Made by a program: the position numbers and the translations under genes. This document shows, one piece after another, positions 42,488 to 50,164 of a stretch of 64,000 nucleotides of DNA. The notes under the pieces are model-generated. The model did not search any database and was not told the DNA's origin. It worked only from the letters and a program-made list of their open reading frames with translations. The first letter of the stretch is position 1. Each line of letters starts with the position of its first letter. Source of the DNA: Microbacterium aoyamense (GTDB taxonomy: Bacteria > Actinomycetota > Actinomycetes > Actinomycetales > Microbacteriaceae); contig NZ_JAKNUT010000009.1 in NCBI RefSeq assembly GCF_023155855.1, positions 1 to 64,000 of the forward strand, given 5' to 3'.

Positions 42488-43855
42488 ATGACTGTGCGCA
42501 ACGGTGACGTGTCGTGGTGGTGGCGTGACCTCGGTGGCGTCCCCGAGCCGCGCGACGCGCTGGCCGGCGACACCGACGTCGACGTCGCGATCGTCGGCGG
42601 CGGCTACACGGGGCTGTGGACGGCGTACTACCTCAAGATGCTGCAGCCCGATCTGCGGGTCGCTGTGCTCGAGCAGCGGTTCGCCGGGTTCGGCGCCTCG
42701 GGGCGCAACGGCGGCTGGCTCACGAACTCGGTCACGGGCGGGCGCGAACGATACGGCCGCGACGGCGGTGCGCGCCAGCAGAAGGCGCTGAACGAATCCG
42801 TCGACGAGGTCATCGCGGTCGCCGCCCGCGAGGGCATCGATGCCGACATCGTCAAGGGCGGCGAGTTCGAGGTCGCGCGGACGCCGGCGCAGCTCGCACG
42901 GCTGAAGGTCGCCGCGGCGCACGAGCGTGCGTGGCCGCACACCGATGTGGAGGAGATGGATGCCGGGGCCGCGGCATCCCGCATCTCGATCGACGGTGTG
43001 CTCGGGGGGATCTGGCATCCGCACTGTGCGCGGGTGCATCCCGCGAAGCTCGCCCGGGGCCTCGCGGCGACGGTCGAGCGCCTGGGCGTGCCGATCTTCG
43101 AGCAGACCCGCGTCGTGCGCATCGAGCCCGGTCGCGCCGTCACCGAGCGCGGCATCGTGCGCGCGGCACATGTCATCCGCGCGACGGAGGGCTTCACCGC
43201 CGACCTCCACGGCGAGCACCGTACGTGGCTGCCGATGAACTCGTCGATGATCGTGACGGACCCGCTCCCCGCGTCGACGTGGGCCACGATCGGATGGGAG
43301 GGCCGCGAGACCCTCGGTGACTTCGCGCACGTGTACATGTACGCGCAGCGCACGGCCGACGACCGCATCGCGTTCGGCGGGCGGGGCGTGCCCTACCGCT
43401 ACGGCTCGCGGGTCGACACCGACGGGGCGACCCAGCCGCGCACGATCGCCTCGCTCGCGGCGCTGCTGCGCGACTTCTTCCCCGCCGCGGCCGACGTGCC
43501 GATCGCGCACGCGTGGGCGGGCGTCCTCGGCGTCCCGCGCGACTGGGCCGCCACCGTCGGCCACGACCGCGCGACGGGACTCGGCTGGGCGGGCGGCTAC
43601 GTCGGCACGGGTGTGACGGCGACGAACCTCGCCGGCCGTACGCTCGCCGACCTCGTGCTCGGCCGCGACACCGACCTCGTGCGTCTGCCCTGGGTCGATC
43701 ACCGCGCGAAGCGCTGGGAGGTCGAGCCGCTGCGGTGGCTCGCCGTCAACGCGATCTACACCGCGTACCGCGCGGCGGATCGGGCCGAGGCATCCGGATC
43801 CGCTGACCGCACGTCGATCTTCGCCAAGGGAGCCGACCTCATCGCAGGCAGATAG
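42488..43855 (+). CDS. DAO-type FAD-dependent oxidoreductase (gamma-glutamylputrescine oxidase-like)
   Basis: The ATG at 42488, after GGGAGGATGGGGGC, gives 455 residues. The FAD-binding motif VAIVGGGYTGLWTAYYL starts near residue 32, followed by GASGRNGGWL, as in PuuB/GbcA-type amine oxidases. The C-terminal GWAGGYVGTGVTATNLAGRT closes the FAD site. With putrescine oxidase next door it may act on another amine or N-modified intermediate of the same pathway. It is separated from pucR by 99 bases containing an inverted repeat. Confidence 0.85.
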   Translation: MTVRNGDVSWWWRDLGGVPEPRDALAGDTDVDVAIVGGGYTGLWTAYYLKMLQPDLRVAVLEQRFAGFGASGRNGGWLTNSVTGGRERYGRDGGARQQKALNESVDEVIAVAAREGIDADIVKGGEFEVARTPAQLARLKVAAAHERAWPHTDVEEMDAGAAASRISIDGVLGGIWHPHCARVHPAKLARGLAATVERLGVPIFEQTRVVRIEPGRAVTERGIVRAAHVIRATEGFTADLHGEHRTWLPMNSSMIVTDPLPASTWATIGWEGRETLGDFAHVYMYAQRTADDRIAFGGRGVPYRYGSRVDTDGATQPRTIASLAALLRDFFPAAADVPIAHAWAGVLGVPRDWAATVGHDRATGLGWAGGYVGTGVTATNLAGRTLADLVLGRDTDLVRLPWVDHRAKRWEVEPLRWLAVNAIYTAYRAADRAEASGSADRTSIFAKGADLIAGR

Positions 43856-43875
43856 TCGCCCGCCGCTTCCCGGCT

Positions 43876-43906
43876 CGCGGTTCGACACACTTCGTGTCGA
43901 ACCGCG
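43876..43906 (+). terminator. Terminator of the FAD oxidoreductase gene
   Basis: A perfect 13-base-pair stem, CGCGGTTCGACAC with its complement, closes a five-base loop 20 bases beyond the stop codon. There is no clear T tract. The same GGTTCGACAC core occurs in the hairpin at 24131-24201. Confidence 0.75.
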
Positions 43907-43922
43907 CCGGAATCACGCCGAG

Positions 43923-43940
43923 GTATGCACCTGGTATACA
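43923..43940 (+). promoter_or_regulatory. gntR operator and -10 box, probably leaderless
   Basis: GTATGCACCTGGTATAC (43923-43939) is an imperfect palindrome, and the TATACA inside it (43935-43940) is a good -10 box. The gntR GTG codon begins seven bases after the -10 box, where transcription would start, so the message is probably leaderless and repressed by its own product. Confidence 0.65.
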
Positions 43941-43946
43941 GGGTGC

Positions 43947-44741
43947 GTGACCGACAGCCGTGCGGATGTACGAATCCGATCCGACTATCCAGAGCCGCTG
44001 TGGCTTCAGGCTGTCGAGCTGATCTCGGGCGAGATCGATAGCGGGGCGCTGCGCCCCGGCACCCGTCTTCCCCCCGAGCGCGAATTGTGCCAGCAACTGG
44101 GGATGTCGCGGGTGACGCTGCGCAAGGCGCTCACGCACCTCGTCGACCACGGCGTGCTGCGATCGTCGCACGGGCGCGGGTGGTATGTCGCGAGCCCGCA
44201 CCCCACCTCCTCGAGCGGTTCGCCGGTCGCGAAGGACTGGCCGAACAGCCTCGAGTCCTTCAGCGAGACAGCCGCGCGGATGGGCCTGCCCGCGACGTCG
44301 CGGGTGCTTCGCGCCGACGTGCTGGCGGCAACAATCGATGAGGGGGAAGAACTGCAGGTGGCGCCGGGCACGCCGTTGTTCCATCTCGATCGCGTTCGGT
44401 TGCTGGGCGGTGTGCCGATCGCCGTCGATCGCGACACGATTCCGGCTGCTCTCGTGCCGGGGCACGACTCCGTCGACTTCGCTACCGACTCGCTCTACCG
44501 TCTGCTCACGGTAAGCGGCGTCACCCCGGCACGAGCCGACAGCACGGTCGAGGCGAAGTCGGCGAGCGACGACATCGCCGGCCATCTCGATCTCGAGCCG
44601 GGCAAGCCTATCCTCGTCCTCACCCAATTGGTGGTCGACGTCGACGAGCGTCCCGTCCTGAGGTCGATCATCCAGTACTCCGGCGACCGCTACCGCCTGC
44701 GGACGCAGTTCGCCCGCCCCGCATCAAGAAACCACCGCTGA
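43947..44741 (+). CDS. GntR/HutC-family transcriptional regulator
   Basis: The GTG at 43947 gives 264 residues. The N-terminal winged helix lies at about 15-80 (GALRPGTRLPPERELCQQLG then MSRVTLRKALTHLVDHGVLR). A UTRA ligand domain follows from about 95, as in HutC-type regulators that sense sugars, sugar phosphates or amino acids. It faces the long minus-strand sugar operon, with 18 bases between the stops. A motif TGGTATACA in its own operator recurs almost exactly at the start of that operon, so it likely controls it. Confidence 0.9.
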   Translation: MTDSRADVRIRSDYPEPLWLQAVELISGEIDSGALRPGTRLPPERELCQQLGMSRVTLRKALTHLVDHGVLRSSHGRGWYVASPHPTSSSGSPVAKDWPNSLESFSETAARMGLPATSRVLRADVLAATIDEGEELQVAPGTPLFHLDRVRLLGGVPIAVDRDTIPAALVPGHDSVDFATDSLYRLLTVSGVTPARADSTVEAKSASDDIAGHLDLEPGKPILVLTQLVVDVDERPVLRSIIQYSGDRYRLRTQFARPASRNHR

Positions 44742-44759
44742 CCAGGTCGTTTGGGACGC

Positions 44760-45824
44760 TCAATCTCCCGTCGCGACCTTGGTGTCGTCGTTGTGGAACA
44801 CGAACTCCTCGATCTCGATCCCTCGACGCCTCGCCACGCCCTCGGCAAGGCCCTGGAGCACACCCGCCTCGATGATCGCGCGTTGCGCCGCGGGGCGCTC
44901 GGGCACGCGTAGGACGTGCAAATTCGGGCGGTGAGCGACCACCTCGCTCGTGACGAGCACCACGCGATGCCCGGCATCGAGGAGGGTCGCGGCGAGGCTC
45001 AGCTCTCGCCTGTCGCCGAGGATGACATGCACACCGCCGCCGGCGGACTCCATCGCCCCGTGCAGATACTGACGCGTGCCCATCGCGGTCGCGGGCACGC
45101 GCGCGACTTCCCGCAGGAGCAGCGCCCCGGCCTCAGCCGAGCCTGACGCCGGACCCGACCCGATGACATCGGCCCAAGAGGCACCCTCGAAGGCGTTCAG
45201 GGCATCGGCTACCGACGTGGTGAGTCCGTCGACGACGGCCTCGAACTCGTCGGCGAGCGTGATCCACCCCGCGTCGATCCCTCGCCCGTTCCAGGCATCC
45301 GCCACCATCCCCAGCACGGCCGTGGTCGCGGTGTAGCCGATCGTCGACGCGTAACTGTCGGGAATGCTGCCGAGGGCCATCGTTCGAGGGCCGACGAGGT
45401 CGGCGATCGGCGACGACGCCATGTTGACGACGGCATCCCGGAGCGACTCATCGACCGATCGCAGCGCCGCGAGCGTCTCGGAACTGCGTCCGCTCTGCGA
45501 GATGCCGATGACCCGATGGTGGCTGGGCGGGAACGGCAGCGGCGCGTCACCCGACCCGAGTCGCCATGCGAGGATGCCGCGCTCGCGCAACGCCCAGACG
45601 GGCGCACATGCGGCGGCGAGACTCGCGCCGATCCCGACGAGGATAGGGCCGGGCCCGTCTTCGTCGTCGGAATCCGGAATCGCGAGCTCGCCGAGCGCGA
45701 TTCGCTGAGAGAAGACGGCGATTAGCTCGCGCAGGCGCTCGGCCTGGTCACGACGCGCGTCAGCGAAGGGGATGTACTCGGGAGGCGCTGCGTTCGCCCG
45801 ACCGCCGCTGCCGATCCCGCTCAC
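44760..45824 (-). CDS. SIS domain (sugar isomerase/glucosamine synthase-like) protein
   Basis: The GTG at 45824 gives 354 residues; it overlaps the preceding stop (GTGA). An in-frame upstream start at 45851 is possible. Two SIS domains are visible, about 60-170 and 210-330, with GIGASLAAACAP, ISQSGRSSETLAAL (phosphosugar loop) and LLLREVARVPATAMGTRQYL. The last resembles the isomerase half of GlmS and FrlB/AgaS proteins. There is no glutaminase domain. It would act on a phosphorylated or amino sugar. It is the final gene of the operon. Confidence 0.85.
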   Translation of the reverse strand: MSGIGSGGRANAAPPEYIPFADARRDQAERLRELIAVFSQRIALGELAIPDSDDEDGPGPILVGIGASLAAACAPVWALRERGILAWRLGSGDAPLPFPPSHHRVIGISQSGRSSETLAALRSVDESLRDAVVNMASSPIADLVGPRTMALGSIPDSYASTIGYTATTAVLGMVADAWNGRGIDAGWITLADEFEAVVDGLTTSVADALNAFEGASWADVIGSGPASGSAEAGALLLREVARVPATAMGTRQYLHGAMESAGGGVHVILGDRRELSLAATLLDAGHRVVLVTSEVVAHRPNLHVLRVPERPAAQRAIIEAGVLQGLAEGVARRRGIEIEEFVFHNDDTKVATGD

Positions 45825-46924
45825 GGCAGTGTCCGCGCGGTGGGATCCCAATCGGCGTCCACGGGGGCGATGACGGGCGCCTTGCTCGACAGCGCGAGCG
45901 TGGCCCCGGTCTCGATCGACTCCTCGATCGCGAGCAGCGCGTCGAGGACGTGGTAGGCGAGCTCACCGCTCGCGCGCGGCTGCACGCCGTCGCGGATCGC
46001 CCGCGCCATCTCGAGCACTCCTACTCCCCGAACGCGCGGAGCTCCCGGCGGCGGGAACTCCTGCCAGGGAGTTCCGCGCTCACCGGCAGCGAGCACACGG
46101 GTCGGCCCGTCGAATCCCGAGACGGGCACCTCGAGCACCCCGCGGTCGCCGGTGATTTCGAACAGCTGTCGCTCGACGGGCGAGTCGAAGCTGTAGATCG
46201 ACGTTCCAACCACCCCCGAGCGGAAGGTCGTGAGGACGCTCACATGCGTCCAGATCTCGACAGGAAATCGCATGCCGGCGTCGGGTCCGGAGGCGACGAC
46301 GCGCTCCTCCCGTTCGCGGTGGCCGACGGCGTGCACCTCGGCAATCGGTCCGAGCAGCTGCACGAGAGTCGTCAGATAGTAGGGCCCGATGTCGAAGAGC
46401 GGCCCTCCGCCTCGCGCGAACAGGAACTGCGGGCGCGGGTGCCACGAGTCCGGCCCGGGACCCTGCATGAGCGTGAGCACCGTCTGGGGAGTGCCGATCA
46501 TGCCGTCCGAGAGCAGCCGGTGCGAGTGCTGGATGGCTTCACCCAGGATCGTGTCGGGCGCGTTGCCGACCAGCACCCCGGCCGCACGAGCGGCGTCGAG
46601 GAGGGCGCGCGCCTCGGCACGCAAGAGCGCCATCGGCTTCTCGGCCCAGACGTGCTTGCCGGCAGCCACGGCCGCCATCCCGACCTCGGCATGCGCGGCG
46701 GGGATCGTGAGGTTCACGACGAGCTCGACCTCGGGCCGCGCGAGCAGATCGTCGACCGTGTCGGCGAGGGACACTCCATACCGCTGTGCCTGTACCGCGG
46801 CGCGCTCGCGGTCGAGGTCGGCGATTGCGACGACGGTGACATCGGCGTACGACGTCAGGCTTCGCAGGTACTCGTCCGAGATGTTTCCGGCGCCGATCAC
46901 GCCGACGCCCACCGCTGCACTCAT
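45821..46924 (-). CDS. Gfo/Idh/MocA-family oxidoreductase 1
   Basis: This 367-residue protein has the Rossmann opening VGVGVIGAGNISDEYLRSL, the sugar-dehydrogenase motif AEKPMALLRAEARALL (Lys about 97) and a C-terminal beta-sheet domain. Such enzymes oxidise sugar or inositol hydroxyls with NAD(P), often to 3-keto sugars. Its ATG overlaps the stop of the isomerase gene upstream (ATGA at 46921-46924) and its stop overlaps the SIS gene start. A second, only distantly similar paralogue leads the operon at 56745-57875. Confidence 0.92.
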   Translation of the reverse strand: MSAAVGVGVIGAGNISDEYLRSLTSYADVTVVAIADLDRERAAVQAQRYGVSLADTVDDLLARPEVELVVNLTIPAAHAEVGMAAVAAGKHVWAEKPMALLRAEARALLDAARAAGVLVGNAPDTILGEAIQHSHRLLSDGMIGTPQTVLTLMQGPGPDSWHPRPQFLFARGGGPLFDIGPYYLTTLVQLLGPIAEVHAVGHREREERVVASGPDAGMRFPVEIWTHVSVLTTFRSGVVGTSIYSFDSPVERQLFEITGDRGVLEVPVSGFDGPTRVLAAGERGTPWQEFPPPGAPRVRGVGVLEMARAIRDGVQPRASGELAYHVLDALLAIEESIETGATLALSSKAPVIAPVDADWDPTARTLP

Positions 46925-47682
46925 GCCGGCACCAGCCCCGTCGAGTCCAGTTCCCTGAAGTAGCGTGCATTGCGCTCGAGCACGGGGAACACGTCACCCT
47001 CGTCGACCACGATCTCGACGACCGGGTGGTCGATGATGCCCCGGGCGACAGCCAGCACCTCGTCGAGGCGCCCAGTGATGTCTGTGCCCGCGAAGGGTGG
47101 GTCTCCGGGATCGGGGGGCTCGTTCTTCACGTGGAGATACCGCACGCGCTCACGCAATCGCGGGATGAGCTCGAACACGTCGGCTCCGCCGATGCTCGCC
47201 CAGAACGTGTCGAGCTCGAGCACGACCTCGGGCTCCAGCAGTTCGACGAGTCGCTCGTACACCGGCTTCCCATCGACCGTCTGCGCGAACTCGAACTCGT
47301 GATTGTGATACCCGACACGCATCCCGCCCTCGGCGGCGGACGAGGCCGCCGCGTTGATCCCCGCGGCGAGGCGCTGCACCCCGGCCGCGTCACGGATACC
47401 GTCGGGTTCGGTCCACGGCACGAGGAGCGTGTGGATGCCGAGAGCCGCCGCGGCATCGAGCACACGGGTGCGGTCGGCCACGAGGAGTGGCGCGTGCGCC
47501 GTCTCGAGGCGCAGGCCCGCATTGGCGGCAGCTCGACGCAGCCCGTCCGTGTCGCTCAGGATGTCGTATGGCTCGGCGTGGGTGAATCCCATGCTTGCCA
47601 GGCGCTCGAGCGTGCGCGGAAGGTCGTCGGGGCCGATGTGGTCCTTGACGCTGTAGAGCTGGACCCCCAGCGAAGCGGTCAT
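46921..47682 (-). CDS. Sugar phosphate isomerase/epimerase, TIM barrel 1
   Basis: The ATG at 47682 gives 253 residues of the xylose-isomerase-like AP-endonuclease-2 fold. It opens LGVQLYSVKDHIGPDDLPRT. Metal ligands are visible in RVGYHNHEFEF, VVLELDTFWASIGG and RYLHVKNEPPDPG. These enzymes isomerise, epimerise or open keto sugars. It overlaps the Gfo/Idh gene by four bases, and it is a clear paralogue of the barrel at 48671-49444. The longer frame to 48285 is a shadow of the epimerase gene. Confidence 0.92.
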   Translation of the reverse strand: MTASLGVQLYSVKDHIGPDDLPRTLERLASMGFTHAEPYDILSDTDGLRRAAANAGLRLETAHAPLLVADRTRVLDAAAALGIHTLLVPWTEPDGIRDAAGVQRLAAGINAAASSAAEGGMRVGYHNHEFEFAQTVDGKPVYERLVELLEPEVVLELDTFWASIGGADVFELIPRLRERVRYLHVKNEPPDPGDPPFAGTDITGRLDEVLAVARGIIDHPVVEIVVDEGDVFPVLERNARYFRELDSTGLVPA

Positions 47683-47699
47683 GTCTGTCTCCCCGAATA

Positions 47700-48674
47700 T
47701 CAGGTCAGCTGCACGAGCCGCGTGAAAGCGGCGTCGAGCTCGGCGTTGCGCTCGGGGCGTTCCGGCAGAGCGTCGTGGTAAGCCATGACCTCTCGGGCAC
47801 CCTGCGCGAATGACATCTGCGGCGCGAATCCCGGAACGAGCCGCTGGAGCTTGGAGGTATCGAAGAGCATCGTGTGGCGGAAGTCGTGATCGAGCACGTC
47901 GGCCCACCCCGGGTAAACGGCGCCGATCGTCTCGCTCGATCGGTGCACGAGCTTCGGGTCGCGCACACCTGCGGCCGTTGCGAGGGTGAGATGGATCTGA
48001 TCCCAGGTGAGGGCCTCGCCGCTCACGACGTTGACGGTCTCGCCGATCGCACGCGATTCGCCGAGGAGTGGCACGAACGCCCGCGCGAAGTCCGACGAGT
48101 GCATGAGAGTCCACAGCGATGTGCCGTCGCCGTGGACGACCACGGGCTCGCCCGACCGCCAGCGATCGATCGCCGTCCACCCGGGCAGAACCGGGATGAC
48201 CGTGCGATCGTACGTGTGGAAGGGCCGGACGATCGTGAGGGGCAGTCCCTCCTCCCGATACGCGCGCTCGAGTTCGACCTCGCACGCGATCTTGTCGCGC
48301 GCGTAGCCGAAATGGGGCTGCGAGACCGGCGATGACTCGGTGATGGGGAGAAGCGGCACGGGCCGCGCGTACACCGAGCAGGTGCTGATGAACACGTACT
48401 GGCGGGCGATTGCGCCGAACAGCTCGGCGTGGCCTGCGATGTCACGGGGGGTGAAGCCGATCCAGTTCACGACGGCGTCATACTGCTCGCCGTCGACGGC
48501 CGCGCGAAGCGCGTCGAGGTCGCGCGCGTCGGCGGCGACATGACGCACGCCCGGCGCCAATGAGCGGCGCGGCTCGGATCGCGTGACCGCGGTCACCTCG
48601 ATGCCGCGTGCGGCAGCCTCACGTGCGGCGGCCGAGCCGATCATGCCCGCGCCTCCCAAGAACAGCACCTTCAT
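47700..48674 (-). CDS. NAD-dependent epimerase/dehydratase-like extended SDR
   Basis: The ATG at 48674 gives 324 residues. The NAD loop FLGGAGMIGSAAAREAA starts at about 5, and the catalytic block is SVYARPVP followed by GYARDKIACEVELERAYREE (the Tyr-X3-Lys pair near 127-131). It resembles nucleotide-sugar epimerases and actinobacterial mRNA-binding CSP41-like SDRs. With sugar isomerases and dehydrogenases around it, a sugar substrate is expected. Its ATG overlaps the stop of the second TIM-barrel gene. Confidence 0.88.
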   Translation of the reverse strand: MKVLFLGGAGMIGSAAAREAAARGIEVTAVTRSEPRRSLAPGVRHVAADARDLDALRAAVDGEQYDAVVNWIGFTPRDIAGHAELFGAIARQYVFISTCSVYARPVPLLPITESSPVSQPHFGYARDKIACEVELERAYREEGLPLTIVRPFHTYDRTVIPVLPGWTAIDRWRSGEPVVVHGDGTSLWTLMHSSDFARAFVPLLGESRAIGETVNVVSGEALTWDQIHLTLATAAGVRDPKLVHRSSETIGAVYPGWADVLDHDFRHTMLFDTSKLQRLVPGFAPQMSFAQGAREVMAYHDALPERPERNAELDAAFTRLVQLT

Positions 48675-49444
48675 CGGGTCTCCTCCCGTGCGGTCGACAG
48701 CCCCGCGTTCACCAGATGGTCGCGGCTGGTCCTCAACGCGTCGAAGACGTCTCCTTCGAGGCGCTCGAGCTCGACGATGTGCCACCGCAGCGACGCGCCC
48801 GCCGTGAGCACGCCCGGCCAGTCGATGCGGCCTTCGCCGATCGGCACCATCACGTCGTCCTCGTACGACACCGCCGGGCCGTCTTTGATGTGGACGAACT
48901 CCGCGCGCGCTCCGAGCCGCCGGAGCACGTCGGCGGGCTCGGCGCCGCCCATCACCGTCCAGTACGCATCGAGCTCGACGACGACACGCGGGTCGAGCAG
49001 ATCGAGCAGCACGTCGTACGCCTGCACGCCGTCCACAGTGTGCGCGAACTCGGCGAAGTGATTGTGGTAGGCGATGCGCATGCCGCGCGCCGCGGCGTTC
49101 TCCGCCGCGATGTTGACGCGCTCCACCCCGCGGGCGATCGAGGCGACGTCATCGAACTCTTCGCGCTCCATGCTCCACACGAGGGTCTGGGCGCCGAGCG
49201 CCTCCGCCTCGTCGAGTAGCCGATCGGCCTCGGCCCCGGCGGGGAACGGCGTGTGCGCACTCGTCAGAGCGAGCCCGGCGCCGGCGAGGGCGTCGCGCAC
49301 GCGCGCCGGCCCGTAGTGCTCGACGATGCCGTACGTCTCGACGCCGAGGAATCCGAGGTCGGCGACGCGGGCGAGAGTGCCCTCGAGATCGCACAGTGCG
49401 GGCTCGAGCACCGAGTACGCCATGACGGCGAGGGGTGCGGTCAT
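48671..49444 (-). CDS. Sugar phosphate isomerase/epimerase, TIM barrel 2
   Basis: The ATG at 49444 gives 257 residues, again an AP-endonuclease-2 type barrel. It opens LAVMAYSVLEPALCDLEGTL and has RIAYHNHFAEFAHTVDG, VVVELDAYWTVMGG and EFVHIKDGPAVSYEDD as metal-binding blocks. It shares the same architecture and many residues with the barrel at 46921-47682, so the two arose by duplication and may act on successive intermediates. Both ends overlap neighbours by four bases (ATGA). Confidence 0.92.
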   Translation of the reverse strand: MTAPLAVMAYSVLEPALCDLEGTLARVADLGFLGVETYGIVEHYGPARVRDALAGAGLALTSAHTPFPAGAEADRLLDEAEALGAQTLVWSMEREEFDDVASIARGVERVNIAAENAAARGMRIAYHNHFAEFAHTVDGVQAYDVLLDLLDPRVVVELDAYWTVMGGAEPADVLRRLGARAEFVHIKDGPAVSYEDDVMVPIGEGRIDWPGVLTAGASLRWHIVELERLEGDVFDALRTSRDHLVNAGLSTAREETR

Positions 49445-50103
49445 CGCGCTTCTCCGGCCCACTGCACGGACTGGCGCGCGAGGGTGCGGAACGACGGCTC
49501 GCCCCACGCCCGCATGTCGTGCCCGAGCGCAAGGTACACGACGCGACCCGCACCGACCTCTCGCGTGTAGAGCACGGGGATGACGACGCCGTCCGCGCGG
49601 TGCCGCTGTGCGAGGATCTGCACGTCGTCGTCGGCGAGCTCGAACTCGTAGTACTCGTCGAAGAGCTCGAAATCGGTCACGCCGCGCGTGATGGGGTGGT
49701 CGGCGACGATCTCGATCGTGTGCCGGCCCTCGTGATGGCCCGGCCCGTGCGAGAGGTAGCGGTTGCCCAGGGTCGCGAAGTGCGCAGACCATTCCGGGTC
49801 GAGTGCGCCGTCGACCATGCCCATGATGTTGGCGCCGTGGACGGCGACGATTCCCTTGCCCCCGGCCACGGCATCGGCGAGCGCCCGCTGCTGGGCGGCG
49901 GGGAAGGGTCCGCCCGCCGTGTAGAGGAGGTAGACGTCGGCATCCGCGGTCTCGGCCCGCGGTTCGACGAAGCGATTGAGGCCCATGCCGCGTCGCGTGG
50001 CGAATCCCGCCTCGATGCCCAGCTGCTGGAAGACGGAGGCAGCCGAGAGGAGGTCGTGGTGGATGTCGTCGCCGGTCACGAGCACGAGTGCGCGGGAGGT
50101 CAT
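49441..50103 (-). CDS. ThuA domain protein 1
   Basis: The ATG at 50103, after AAAGGAAACC, gives 220 residues of the ThuA class of class I glutamine-amidotransferase-like folds. Landmarks are GKGIVAVHGANIMG near 95, FATLGNRYLSHGPGHHEGRH, DEYYEFELADDDVQIL and GAGRVVYLALGHD near 198. ThuA proteins work with ThuB (a Gfo/Idh oxidoreductase) in 3-keto-trehalose and related 3-keto-sugar breakdown. This operon carries two ThuA-like and two Gfo/Idh genes. It overlaps the second barrel by four bases. Confidence 0.9.
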   Translation of the reverse strand: MTSRALVLVTGDDIHHDLLSAASVFQQLGIEAGFATRRGMGLNRFVEPRAETADADVYLLYTAGGPFPAAQQRALADAVAGGKGIVAVHGANIMGMVDGALDPEWSAHFATLGNRYLSHGPGHHEGRHTIEIVADHPITRGVTDFELFDEYYEFELADDDVQILAQRHRADGVVIPVLYTREVGAGRVVYLALGHDMRAWGEPSFRTLARQSVQWAGEAR

Positions 50104-50164
50104 GGTTTCCTTTCGCGAGGGATGAGCGGGGTGGCTGCCGTCGGCGGCCACCCCGCTCTGCCGA

